A stretch of 64,000 bases of DNA from positions 4,464,001 through 4,528,000 of the forward strand of contig NZ_AP022570.1 in NCBI RefSeq assembly GCF_010728325.1, given 5' to 3'. Every line of letters begins with the position of its first letter. The stretch's first letter is position 1. Positions 40,496-48,531 of this stretch are shown here, piece by piece. The translations under genes and the position numbers were made by a program. Under the pieces are notes generated by a model, which was not told the origin of the DNA, made no database searches, and saw only the letters and a program-made list of their open reading frames with translations. Source of the DNA: Mycolicibacterium poriferae. GTDB taxonomy: Bacteria; Actinomycetota; Actinomycetes; Mycobacteriales; Mycobacteriaceae.

Positions 40496-41638
40496 ATGAC
40501 CGTCACCGCCAATCCACGGGTACCTGCCACCGAACGTATCGCCGTCCGGTGTGTCGACTCCGACGTCCATCCGACACCCCGCCGTGGCGAACTGACCCAG
40601 TACATCCCCGAGCCGTGGCGCAGCAAATACTTCCTCACCCGCAAGGTCGGCGACCAGATCTACTATGACGCGCCGGACTACGCGCACTCCTATGCGATGC
40701 GGGTCGATTCGTTCCCCCCGGACGGCGAATTTGCCTGCAGCGACCCTGATCTGGCGTTCAAGCAGTTGATCATGGAGGCTGGTGCCGACATCGCCATCCT
40801 CGAGCCCGCCGCCTACCCCGCGCGCATTCCCGAAGCTGAGCACGCCATGGCGGTGGCACTCAACGACTGGCAAGCCAACCACTGGCTGGACAGCCACAAC
40901 AACTGGCACGAACGGTGGCGCGGTTCCATCTGCGTGGCCATCCAGCAACCCGAGGACGGCGTCGCCGAGATCGAGCGATGGGCCGGCCACCCCCACATGA
41001 GCCAGATCTTGATCAAGGCCGAGCCGAGGCCGTCGTGGGGCAACCCCAAGTACGACCCGATCTGGGCCGCGGCGACCAAACACGACATCCCGGTGAGCTG
41101 CCACCTGTCGCGCAGCCACTACGACGAACTGCCCATGCCCCCGGTCGGCATGCCCAGCTACAACCACGACTTCATGGTCACCTATTCGCTGCTGGCGGCG
41201 AATCAGGTCATGAGCCTCATCTTCGACGGCACCTTCGACCGGCACCCGAATCTGCGGATCGTATTCGTCGAGCACGCCTTCACCTGGATCCTGCCGCTGA
41301 TGTGGCGGATGGACAAGCTCTACGAGGCGCGTAAATCCTGGCTCGACATCAAGCGCAAGCCCAGTGAATACGTCAAGGATCACATCAAATTCACCACCCA
41401 GCCCTTGGATTATCCCGAGGACAAGACAGAGCTGTCCCGGGCGTTCGAGTGGATGGAGTGCGAGAAGATCCTGCTGTTCTCCAGCGATTACCCGCACTGG
41501 ACGTTCGACGACCCGCGCTGGCTGGTCAAGCACCTGCCTGAGCACGCGCGTGAGGCGGTGATGTTCAAGAACGGCATCCAGACCTACAAGCTGCCGGACA
41601 CCGTACCTGCACTCGAGGGCCAGGTTCGGGTCTTCTGA
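40496..41638 (+). CDS. Amidohydrolase-family TIM-barrel metal-dependent hydrolase
   Basis: 380 aa. VDSDVHPTPRRGEL (about 19-32) carries the N-terminal metal-binding Asp/His. PVSCHLSRSHYDEL (about 201) and the late FSSDYPHWTFDDPRW (about 337) with intact Asp complete the amidohydrolase-2 set. It sits 20 bases after the Ser320 paralogue, so the two may form a hetero-oligomer in which this subunit is the active one. ATG 40496 has a strong gaggagg Shine-Dalgarno. Reaction unknown; hydrolysis or decarboxylation of a ring-opened acid fits the context. Confidence 0.8.
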   Translation: MTVTANPRVPATERIAVRCVDSDVHPTPRRGELTQYIPEPWRSKYFLTRKVGDQIYYDAPDYAHSYAMRVDSFPPDGEFACSDPDLAFKQLIMEAGADIAILEPAAYPARIPEAEHAMAVALNDWQANHWLDSHNNWHERWRGSICVAIQQPEDGVAEIERWAGHPHMSQILIKAEPRPSWGNPKYDPIWAAATKHDIPVSCHLSRSHYDELPMPPVGMPSYNHDFMVTYSLLAANQVMSLIFDGTFDRHPNLRIVFVEHAFTWILPLMWRMDKLYEARKSWLDIKRKPSEYVKDHIKFTTQPLDYPEDKTELSRAFEWMECEKILLFSSDYPHWTFDDPRWLVKHLPEHAREAVMFKNGIQTYKLPDTVPALEGQVRVF

Positions 41639-41641
41639 CAC

Positions 41642-42058
41642 ATGGACAAGGAGAAGACGTCCCCCGCGCCGGCGGCTGGGCGCGAGCCGCGATTGGCCCA
41701 GGGCCGCGAGCACGTCGTCGCCACTGTCGACGAAATCCCCTCCGGCACGCACAAACTCGTGCCCATCGGCCGGCACGGCGTGGGGGTGTACAACGTCAAC
41801 GGCACGTTCTATGCCATCGCGAACTACTGTCCGCACGAGGGTGGACCGTTGTGTTCGGGACGCGCCCGGGGCCGCAACATCCTCGACGAGAGTGTGCCGG
41901 GAGACGCGGTGATGGTCCGGGACATGGAGTTCATCTTCTGCCCGTGGCATCAGTGGGGTTTCGAGCTGGCGACCGGCACCACTGCGGTCAAACCCGAGTG
42001 GAGTATCCGGACCTACCCCGTCCGGGTCGTCGGTAACGACGTGTTGGTGCAGGCCTAG
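41642..42058 (+). CDS. Rieske [2Fe-2S] ferredoxin-type protein
   Basis: 138 aa. The cluster motifs are NYCPHEGGPL (Cys, His at about 63-65) and FCPWHQWGFEL (Cys, His at about 100-103), the standard CxH...CxxH of Rieske proteins. There is no oxygenase domain, so it is an electron-carrier subunit, perhaps for an oxygenase elsewhere, or a Rieske-like redox partner of the amidohydrolase system. It follows the amidohydrolase by 3 bases, implying coupled translation. Confidence 0.85.
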   Translation: MDKEKTSPAPAAGREPRLAQGREHVVATVDEIPSGTHKLVPIGRHGVGVYNVNGTFYAIANYCPHEGGPLCSGRARGRNILDESVPGDAVMVRDMEFIFCPWHQWGFELATGTTAVKPEWSIRTYPVRVVGNDVLVQA

Positions 42059-42088
42059 ACCTTCGGACCCTGGACAATCGGAGAAACT

Positions 42089-42961
42089 TTGCCCAACAAG
42101 AACATCGAGATCAACGGCGGCAATGTCGTCTATGAGATTCTCGGAAAAGACGGCGAGTTCATCGTCCTGACTCCCGGTGGACGGTTCAGCAAGGACATTC
42201 CGGGGCTGAAGCCGCTGGCGAAAAAGCTGGTCGAAGGCGGTTATCGGGTGCTGCTGTGGGACCGGCCGAACTGCGGGAAGTCCGACGTTCAATTCTACGG
42301 GCAGAGTGAATCACACATGCGGGCCGAGACTCTGCAGCAGTTGATCACCACGCTCGACATCGGCCCGTGCATCCTTGCCGGCGGATCGGGCGGCGCCCGC
42401 GACTCCATGCTGACGACGATGCTCTACCCCGAACTCATCCGAAAGCTCGTGGTGTGGAACATCGTCGGGGGCGTGTACGGATCCTTCGTGTTGGGCTCCT
42501 ACTACATTGTGCCCAGCATCCTGGCCGTGCGCGGAGCCGGCATGAAGGCGGTTGCGCAGATCGCCGAGTGGCAGGAACGCATCGCCGACAATCCGGACAA
42601 CGAAGCCCGCATCCTCTCGCAGGACCCGGACGCCTTCCTGAAGCTGATGTTGCGCTGGCTCAACGCATTCGTACCCAAGCCTGGGCAGACCATCCCCGGC
42701 GTCGAGGATGAGATGTTCGACAACATCACCGTTCCCACCCTGATCATCCGCGGCGGCGAAAACGACCTGGACCATCCCAAACGGACCTCGCTGGAGGTCA
42801 GCTGCCTCATCAAGGGCTCCACCGTGATCGATCCGCCGTGGCCGGAGGACGCGTGGGAACGTGCCGGTGAAGCGCGGGCCTCGGGGAAAGTCAAACGATT
42901 CAACATGTTCGACACGTGGGTGCAGGCAGCGCCGGCCATCCTCGACTTCCTGGGCCGATGA
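42089..42961 (+). CDS. Alpha/beta hydrolase (MCP-hydrolase-like)
   Basis: 290 aa. LLWDRPNCGKSD (about 54-65) and the nucleophile elbow AGGSGGARDS (Ser at about 100) are alpha/beta-hydrolase marks; LIIRGGENDLDHP carries the acid Asp, and the catalytic His is not obvious at the C-terminus (PPWPEDAWER). The family includes meta-cleavage-product hydrolases. TTG start at 42089 has a cggagaa Shine-Dalgarno. It is the last gene of the amidohydrolase-Rieske operon and converges on the gene at 42966. Confidence 0.75.
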   Translation: MPNKNIEINGGNVVYEILGKDGEFIVLTPGGRFSKDIPGLKPLAKKLVEGGYRVLLWDRPNCGKSDVQFYGQSESHMRAETLQQLITTLDIGPCILAGGSGGARDSMLTTMLYPELIRKLVVWNIVGGVYGSFVLGSYYIVPSILAVRGAGMKAVAQIAEWQERIADNPDNEARILSQDPDAFLKLMLRWLNAFVPKPGQTIPGVEDEMFDNITVPTLIIRGGENDLDHPKRTSLEVSCLIKGSTVIDPPWPEDAWERAGEARASGKVKRFNMFDTWVQAAPAILDFLGR

Positions 42962-42965
42962 CGTG

Positions 42966-43445
42966 CTAGCTACTCACCATGACGATGCGCACCTCGCAGT
43001 TCGTCGAGGCCTCCAACGCGGTCTGGATGCGACTCTCAGAAACGCGGGCGAGGTCGGACTTCTTCACCGTGACCGTCAGGATGTCCCAGCCGTCGTCACC
43101 CGCGGTGCGCTCGATGATGCCGGGTACCCCGAACCCGGCAAGCACTCCTCGGGCGTCGTCATCGGTGCCGTGACTGACGAACGTCAGCACGCCCAGCACC
43201 GGCTGGGCGGGAAACGCGCTGCGGCACAGCTGCATCGCGATGTCTTGGAGGACAGCCGGGTCGGTGCCATCCATCAGGATCTCGACCTCGCGCCGGCTGG
43301 GCGGCAGGGCGGCGAGGTCGTTGCCGATGACCCGGGCGCCGACCTCGGCGGCCAGCGTGTCCAGCTCGGCCATGCCGGCTCGCAGCTGGTCAGGCGTCAG
43401 CTCCCCCGCCGGATCGACACCGATCCGCACCACCGCTGTTCGCAT
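42966..43445 (-). CDS. Hypothetical protein
   Basis: 159 aa, no signal peptide or membrane helix. Alternating hydrophobic strands (VEILMDGTDPAVLQDIAMQL; ILTVTVKKSDLARV) suggest a small alpha/beta fold, but I do not recognise a family. Its ATG at 43445 is only 20 bases from the divergent NuoF-like gene, so both promoters must overlap the opposing coding regions or use leaderless starts. Function unknown. Confidence 0.55.
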   Translation of the reverse strand: MRTAVVRIGVDPAGELTPDQLRAGMAELDTLAAEVGARVIGNDLAALPPSRREVEILMDGTDPAVLQDIAMQLCRSAFPAQPVLGVLTFVSHGTDDDARGVLAGFGVPGIIERTAGDDGWDILTVTVKKSDLARVSESRIQTALEASTNCEVRIVMVSS

Positions 43446-43465
43446 GTTGGGAAGGGTAGCTGGAG

Positions 43466-44758
43466 ATGAGTACGGCGATGAACACCGAATTGACCGTTGC
43501 CGTCTGGCCGGGCCTCACCCCACGGCTGCTGCGCGCAGAACGCGGCACGGAATCGCTCGAGCATTACCTCAGTTCGGGCGGGTACTCCGCCCTCGCCGAC
43601 GCGGAGGTGCTGCTCGAGGAAACGCGCCGTGCCGGCGTTCTCGGCCGCGGTGGCGCAGCCTTCCCGTTGGCGGTGAAGTTGACCACGGTCCGCGCTGCGT
43701 CCCAGCGTGGCCGCGACACCGTGTTGGTCGCCAACGGCGAAGAAGGCGAACCGGCTTCAGTGAAAGACCGGTGGCTGCTGCGGCACCGGCCACATCTGGT
43801 ACTCGACGGACTGCGGCTGGCCGCCACGATCATCGGCGCTCGACATGCCCACGTCTACGTATCCGACCGGACGTCTGCCGACGCGGTGCGTGCGGCTCTG
43901 GACGAGGTCACCCCGGACACCCTCGGCGGCGTCACGGTCAGCGTCTACACCGTCGAGCCCGGCTACGTCGCCGGCGAGGAAACCGCCGCGGTACGGGCGA
44001 TCAACGGTGGCCCGCCCAAGCCGACCGACAAACCGCCCCGACCGTTCGAGGAAGGCGTCGGCGGCCTACCCACCGTGGTCAGCAATGTCGAGACGCTGGC
44101 CAACCTGCCTCACGTGCATCAGCACGGAGCCGACTCCTACCGCAGCGCCGGCATCGAGGCCGCACCCGGCACATTCCTCGCGACGGTGACCGGTGGCGCT
44201 CGGCCGCCCGGCCTCTACGAGCTGCCGTTCGGCGCATCGGCAGCGGAGTTGATCGCCCTGCACGGCATCGCCGCCGATCAGGTCCGAGGTGCGTTGATGG
44301 GCGGCTACTTCGCCGGCCTGCTCGATCAGCGCATCCTGGACGCGGCGATGGACCATGTGTCATTGCGCGCAGTAGGCAGCGGACTGGGTTGCGGCGCCGT
44401 CTCGGTGATCACCGACGAGTGCCCGGTGGCGGTCGGTGCGTCGGTGCTGGAGTACTACGACCGTGAGAATGCCGATCAATGCGGATCCTGCTTCAACGGC
44501 ACAGCGGCGATGGCAGCCGCCGCCAGTGCGTTGCGCGACGGTGTCGCCGACAGTGACGACCTCGCCCGGTTGCGTCGGTGGTCAGAGGTGCTGCGCGGGC
44601 GTGGGGCGTGCGCCACCCTGGACGCCGCCTGCAACATCGCGGCAAGCATGCTCGCCATGTTCCCCGAGGAGGTGGCGTCACATCTCGCCAACCGATGCGC
44701 CGGCTGCGAGCGCGGCGCGTACGCCGCCCGTCGACCCTTCGAGGTGGAAGCACTGTGA
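43466..44758 (+). CDS. NuoF-like NADH-binding flavoprotein (51-kDa type)
   Basis: 430 aa. GVLGRGGAAFPLAVKL (about 58, NADH/FMN site), VANGEEGEPASVKDRWLLRHRP (FMN) and a SLBB-like middle domain match complex I subunit NuoF. The C-terminal iron-sulphur motif is altered: C339-G-S-C342-F-N-G, so the third cluster Cys of CGxCxxC is Gly345, although the fourth (GRGAC) is kept. There is no other complex I subunit nearby. With the adjoining ferredoxin gene (GTGA overlap) it probably passes electrons from NADH to ferredoxin for P450s or the Rieske protein. Confidence 0.8.
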   Translation: MSTAMNTELTVAVWPGLTPRLLRAERGTESLEHYLSSGGYSALADAEVLLEETRRAGVLGRGGAAFPLAVKLTTVRAASQRGRDTVLVANGEEGEPASVKDRWLLRHRPHLVLDGLRLAATIIGARHAHVYVSDRTSADAVRAALDEVTPDTLGGVTVSVYTVEPGYVAGEETAAVRAINGGPPKPTDKPPRPFEEGVGGLPTVVSNVETLANLPHVHQHGADSYRSAGIEAAPGTFLATVTGGARPPGLYELPFGASAAELIALHGIAADQVRGALMGGYFAGLLDQRILDAAMDHVSLRAVGSGLGCGAVSVITDECPVAVGASVLEYYDRENADQCGSCFNGTAAMAAAASALRDGVADSDDLARLRRWSEVLRGRGACATLDAACNIAASMLAMFPEEVASHLANRCAGCERGAYAARRPFEVEAL

Positions 44759-45060
44759 GCGAGCCGCTGCGGATCAAGCTCGACCGGACCCTGTGCGATG
44801 GGTTCGGCATCTGCGCCAGACACGCGCCCGACTACTTCTCGCTGGACGACTGGGGATACGCGGTCCTGGTCGGTGATGGCAACATCCCCGAACAGCATCG
44901 CGACGCGGTCCGGCGCGCTCTGTTGGACTGCCCGGTGCACGCAATCCTCGAGATCGGCGAACGTCGGCCGGACGAGACCCCGATCCAGCCGCTCCGCGAA
45001 CCCGACCTCGATCAGTTGAAGACAGAGGACAACGAAGCGGAGTGGGGCTTTACCCGATGA
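44755..45060 (+). CDS. Ferredoxin (3Fe-4S type)
   Basis: 101 aa. C-x5-C (RTLCDGFGICARHAP) and a later CPVHAI give three cluster ligands, a [3Fe-4S] pattern. A 35-residue C-terminal extension after the cluster domain (RRPDETPIQPLREPDLDQL) is longer than in the other ferredoxins here. GTG start 44755 overlaps the NuoF-like stop; its own stop overlaps the next ATG (ATGA). It is probably the electron acceptor of the NuoF-like flavoprotein. Confidence 0.85.
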   Translation: MSEPLRIKLDRTLCDGFGICARHAPDYFSLDDWGYAVLVGDGNIPEQHRDAVRRALLDCPVHAILEIGERRPDETPIQPLREPDLDQLKTEDNEAEWGFTR

Positions 45061-46703
45061 GCCGGCTTCCGCTGCCCCAATTGACCTTCGACAACGAGTT
45101 CTTCTGGACGTCGGGCGCCGACGGTGTCCTACGAATTCAGGAGTGTGGCGACTGCACCGCGCTGATCCATCCCCCGCAGCCGGTGTGCCGGTACTGCCGC
45201 AGTCACAACATGGGTGTGCGCGAGGTGTCCGGTCGGGCGGTGCTATCGGCATTCACCGTCAACCACCGGTTCTCCATACCGGGCCTGCCGGCGCCCTATG
45301 TGGTAGCACAGGTGGCAATCGAAGAGGATCCGCGGGTTCGGTTGACCACTAACATCATCGACTGCGACCCCGAGGAGCTCGAACTCGGCCGCGTGGTGCA
45401 GGTCGTTTTCGAGCAGAACGACGACGTGTGGCTGCCGCTGTTCACGCCGACGTCAGAGCCCGAGACCGCACCCCTGCCGGATGATGAGATACCGCCGCGC
45501 GATTTCGCCAAGTTCGTGCGTCCGATGCTCACCACCGAGAAGTTCGAGGACGCTGCGGCGATCACCGGAATCGGGGCGTCCCAGATCGGTCGACGACTGA
45601 TGGTGTCACCGCTGTCGTTGACCATCGAGGCATGCGAACAAGCCATCGCCGACGCCGGCCTGACGCTGGCCGACATCGACGGGATGTCGACGTATCCGGC
45701 CATGGATGCCATGGGGATGGGTGAGGGCGGCGTCACCGCGCTGGAGGGCGCGCTGGGGATTCGCCCGACCTGGTTCAACGGCGGCATGGACACATTCGGC
45801 CCGGGCGGCTCGGTGATCGCCGCGGTGATGGCCGTGGCGACTGGGATGGCCCGCCACGTGTTGTGCTTCCGCACGCTGTGGGAGGCCACGTTCAACCAGC
45901 TGATGAAGGAGGGCAGGCTATCTCCACCGGGCGGAACCCGGGTCAACAGTTGGCAGGCGCCGTTCGGGGCGACATCCGCCGCACACACGTTGGCGCTCAA
46001 CGCGCAGCGCCACTTCCACCGCTATGGCACCACCAAGGAGACTCTGGGCTGGATCGCGCTCAACCAGCGCGCCAACGCCACACTGAACCCGACCGCGATC
46101 TATCGCGACCCGATGTCCATGGACGACTATCTCACCGCGCGGCCGATCACCACGCCGTTCGGGCTCTACGACTGCGACGTGCCCTGTGATGGCGCTGTCG
46201 CGGTCGTCGTGTCCGCGGTGGATGCCGCCCGCGATCTTCCGAAGCCGCCGGTGTACTTCGAAGCGGTCGGGACCCAGATCATCGAACGCACCGACTGGGA
46301 CCAGACCACGCTGACGCACGAACCTCAAGTGCTCGGCCAGGCTGCGCACCTGTGGACGCGAACATCGTTGCGGCCCGGCGACGTCGACGTAGCCGAACTC
46401 TACGACGGATTCACGTTCAACTGTCTCTCGTGGCTGGAGGCGCTCGGGTTCTGCGGGATCGGTGAGGCCAAGGACTTCCTCGACGGAGGGACGGCCATCG
46501 CGCGCGACGGCGTGATCCCGCTGAACACGCACGGCGGCCAGTTGTCTCACGGCCGCACCCACGGCATGGGTCTGATCCACGAGGCGGTCGCCCAGTTGCG
46601 GGGTGAAGCCGGACCACGCCAGGTCGACGATGCCCAAGTGGCGGTGGTCAGCAGCGGCGGCCTGACACCGAGCGGTGTGATGCTGCTACGGACGGAGGCC
46701 TGA
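45057..46703 (+). CDS. DUF35-thiolase fusion protein
   Basis: 548 aa. Residues ~1-150 form a DUF35 protein: zinc ribbon CGDC...CRYC (about 31-48), then an OB-fold (VLSAFTVNHRF, VQVVFEQNDDVWLPLF). After a linker (TTEKFEDAAAITGIGASQIG) residues ~170-548 are a thiolase fold of the SCP-x/Ltp type, with TTPFGLYDCDVPCDGAVAVVV and GDVDVAELYDGFTFNCLSWLEALGF. HGRTHGMG replaces the GHPxGASG block. The single chain joins the two proteins that are separate at 10513-12097. ATG 45057 overlaps the ferredoxin stop. Confidence 0.88.
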   Translation: MSRLPLPQLTFDNEFFWTSGADGVLRIQECGDCTALIHPPQPVCRYCRSHNMGVREVSGRAVLSAFTVNHRFSIPGLPAPYVVAQVAIEEDPRVRLTTNIIDCDPEELELGRVVQVVFEQNDDVWLPLFTPTSEPETAPLPDDEIPPRDFAKFVRPMLTTEKFEDAAAITGIGASQIGRRLMVSPLSLTIEACEQAIADAGLTLADIDGMSTYPAMDAMGMGEGGVTALEGALGIRPTWFNGGMDTFGPGGSVIAAVMAVATGMARHVLCFRTLWEATFNQLMKEGRLSPPGGTRVNSWQAPFGATSAAHTLALNAQRHFHRYGTTKETLGWIALNQRANATLNPTAIYRDPMSMDDYLTARPITTPFGLYDCDVPCDGAVAVVVSAVDAARDLPKPPVYFEAVGTQIIERTDWDQTTLTHEPQVLGQAAHLWTRTSLRPGDVDVAELYDGFTFNCLSWLEALGFCGIGEAKDFLDGGTAIARDGVIPLNTHGGQLSHGRTHGMGLIHEAVAQLRGEAGPRQVDDAQVAVVSSGGLTPSGVMLLRTEA

Positions 46704-46709
46704 GCCCAC

Positions 46710-47585
46710 GTGACTGGACCTGCCCCGCGTCCCCGCGTCGTTGTCGTCGACGGCATTCCGATGTCGGGGCTCGACGCGGCCGCGCCGGAGCCGCGGGCGG
46801 TCATCGTCGCCGCGCATGGCGGCGCGACGTCCTCGGCGTACTTCGACTGCCCGGGCAACCCGACGCTTTCGCTGCTGCGCGCGGCGGCGGCAGAGGGTTT
46901 CACCGCTATCGCCCTGGACCGACCGGGCTACGGTTCTTCTGCGGTGTACGCCGGCGAGTTCGCCGACCCGGAACGCCGGGTGAGTGCTGCGCTGGCCGCG
47001 GCCGAGAAGATGCTGGGCCCGGGAAGCCGTGGCGCGGGGTTCTTCCTGCTCGGCCACTCGGCCGGTTGCGAATTGGCGCTGCGGATGGCGGCCGCCGCGG
47101 ACGACGTGGTCGGCGTGGAGTTGTCCGGCACTGGTCTGCGTTATACCGACGAGGCCAAAGCAATCATCAGCGAGGCCACGGTCACCTCCCGACCGGCGGG
47201 GTTACGCGATCTGCTCTGGCAGCCGACCGATCTCTACCCCGCCGAGGTCCTCACCGGTGGCCTCTCGGCACCCGGGGTGGCCTACGAGTCCAAGGTGACC
47301 GCTCACTGGGCGCGCCGGGATTTTCCGGCGATTGCCGCGAGAGTGACTGTGCCGGTGCAGTTCAGCGTCGCCGATCACGAGAGAGTATGGGAAACGACGC
47401 CGGAGTCGCTGAGCGCGATCACGGATCTGTTCGCGGGTCCTGTCCGGCTGAACCACATGGCAAACAGCGGACACAACTTGAGCGTCGGCAGAACCGCAGA
47501 CCGGTACCACCGGAACGTGCTGTCGTTCCTCGAAGAATGCATCGCAGGCAGCGGCCGCGACCGAGAGCAAGTGGAGGCGAGTTGA
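46710..47585 (+). CDS. Alpha/beta hydrolase
   Basis: 291 aa. AHGGATSSAYFD (oxyanion-hole region), DRPGYGSS, and the nucleophile elbow LLGHSAGCELAL (Ser about 116) are clear. HMANSGHNLS near the C-terminus could supply the catalytic His. It would cleave an ester, lactone or CoA thioester. GTG start at 46710 has a ggagg Shine-Dalgarno. Its stop overlaps the next ATG (TGATG). Confidence 0.8.
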   Translation: MTGPAPRPRVVVVDGIPMSGLDAAAPEPRAVIVAAHGGATSSAYFDCPGNPTLSLLRAAAAEGFTAIALDRPGYGSSAVYAGEFADPERRVSAALAAAEKMLGPGSRGAGFFLLGHSAGCELALRMAAAADDVVGVELSGTGLRYTDEAKAIISEATVTSRPAGLRDLLWQPTDLYPAEVLTGGLSAPGVAYESKVTAHWARRDFPAIAARVTVPVQFSVADHERVWETTPESLSAITDLFAGPVRLNHMANSGHNLSVGRTADRYHRNVLSFLEECIAGSGRDREQVEAS

Positions 47586-48403
47586 TGCGCGTCGGATTCA
47601 TCGGACTGGGCAGCCAGGGCGGGCCCATGGCGCGGCGGATCGCCGAGGGGGGCTTCGAGACCACGCTGTGGGCGCGCCGACCGGCCAGCCTGGAGCCCTA
47701 CGCGCACACTCCGGCGAAGACGGCTGCGACACCGGCCGAGTTGGCTGCCGCCAGCGACCTGGTGTGCCTGTGTGTCGTCGGTGACGACGACGTCCGCGAG
47801 GTACTCAACGGAGACAACGGCGTATTGGCCGGGCTCGCCGAAGGCGGCATCGTCGCAATCCACAGCACCGTTCATCCCGACACGTGCCGTGACATCGCCG
47901 AAATGGCTGGCGCACAGGGCGTCTCGGTCATCGATGCACCGGTTTCCGGCGGCGGCCCCGCAGTCGAGGAGGGCACGCTGTTGGTCATGGTCGGCGGCGA
48001 CGAGGAGGTCGTCGAACGGTGCCGGCCGGTGTTCGCCACCTACGCCGACCCGATCGTGCACCTCGGCCCGCTCGGTGCCGGGCAGAGCACCAAGATCTTG
48101 AACAACCTGCTGTTCAGCGCGAATCTGGGCAGCGCGGTGAGCACGCTGGAGTTGGGTGAATCGCTCAGCATCGCGCGGGACAAGCTGGTCGAGGTGCTCA
48201 ACCGGGGGTCGGCGACCAGCAAGGCGGTCGGCAGTATCTCGATGTTCGGCGGAACGCTGGAGGGTCTGGCCCCGATCGCCGGGGCATTGCTGCAGAAGGA
48301 CGTCCGGCACGCTGCCAGCCTCGCGTCCGCCGCGTCGGCCCCGGAGGGGGCGGTGTTCACCGCGGCGGACGCGGCGCTGGCGGCCATGGAGTACGGCCGA
48401 TGA
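47585..48403 (+). CDS. 3-Hydroxyisobutyrate-dehydrogenase-family oxidoreductase
   Basis: 272 aa. The N-terminal Rossmann motif GFIGLGSQGGPMA binds NAD(P). IDAPVSGGGPAVEEGTL (about 119) and the catalytic Lys region GAGQSTKILNNLLF (about 166) identify a beta-hydroxyacid dehydrogenase. It would oxidise a beta-hydroxy acid to its aldehyde or ketone. It is followed by the mini-ORF chain and a second family member. The final codons GRSTOP overlap mini-ORF 1 by ATGA. Confidence 0.85.
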   Translation: MRVGFIGLGSQGGPMARRIAEGGFETTLWARRPASLEPYAHTPAKTAATPAELAAASDLVCLCVVGDDDVREVLNGDNGVLAGLAEGGIVAIHSTVHPDTCRDIAEMAGAQGVSVIDAPVSGGGPAVEEGTLLVMVGGDEEVVERCRPVFATYADPIVHLGPLGAGQSTKILNNLLFSANLGSAVSTLELGESLSIARDKLVEVLNRGSATSKAVGSISMFGGTLEGLAPIAGALLQKDVRHAASLASAASAPEGAVFTAADAALAAMEYGR

Positions 48404-48531
48404 GCGCTTGCGCGAAGAGCAGAGCAGCACGATGAGCGCTTGCGCGAAGAGCAGAGCAGCACGATGAGCGCTTGCGCGAAGAGCAGAGCAGCACGATGAG
48501 CGCTTGCGCGAAGAGCAGAGCAACCCGATGA
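48400..48531 (+). repeat. Four tandem 32-bp units forming ATGA-linked mini-ORFs
   Basis: Mini-ORFs at 48400-48435, 48432-48467, 48464-48499 and 48496-48531 each have 11 codons plus stop (MSACAKSRAAR three times, then MSACAKSRATR). Each stop overlaps the next start by ATGA, so 36 - 4 gives the 32-base period. The first ATG overlaps the stop of the upstream dehydrogenase, and the last stop overlaps the ATG of the downstream one. The alternate-frame repeats show no other sense. MIRU-type intercistronic elements in mycobacteria behave this way, but a four-step chain is notable. Confidence 0.75.

Noticed and set aside
48400..48531. CRISPR-like direct repeats
   Set aside because: Units are contiguous 32-base copies without spacers and follow the stop-start overlap rule, so a mini-ORF array explains them.
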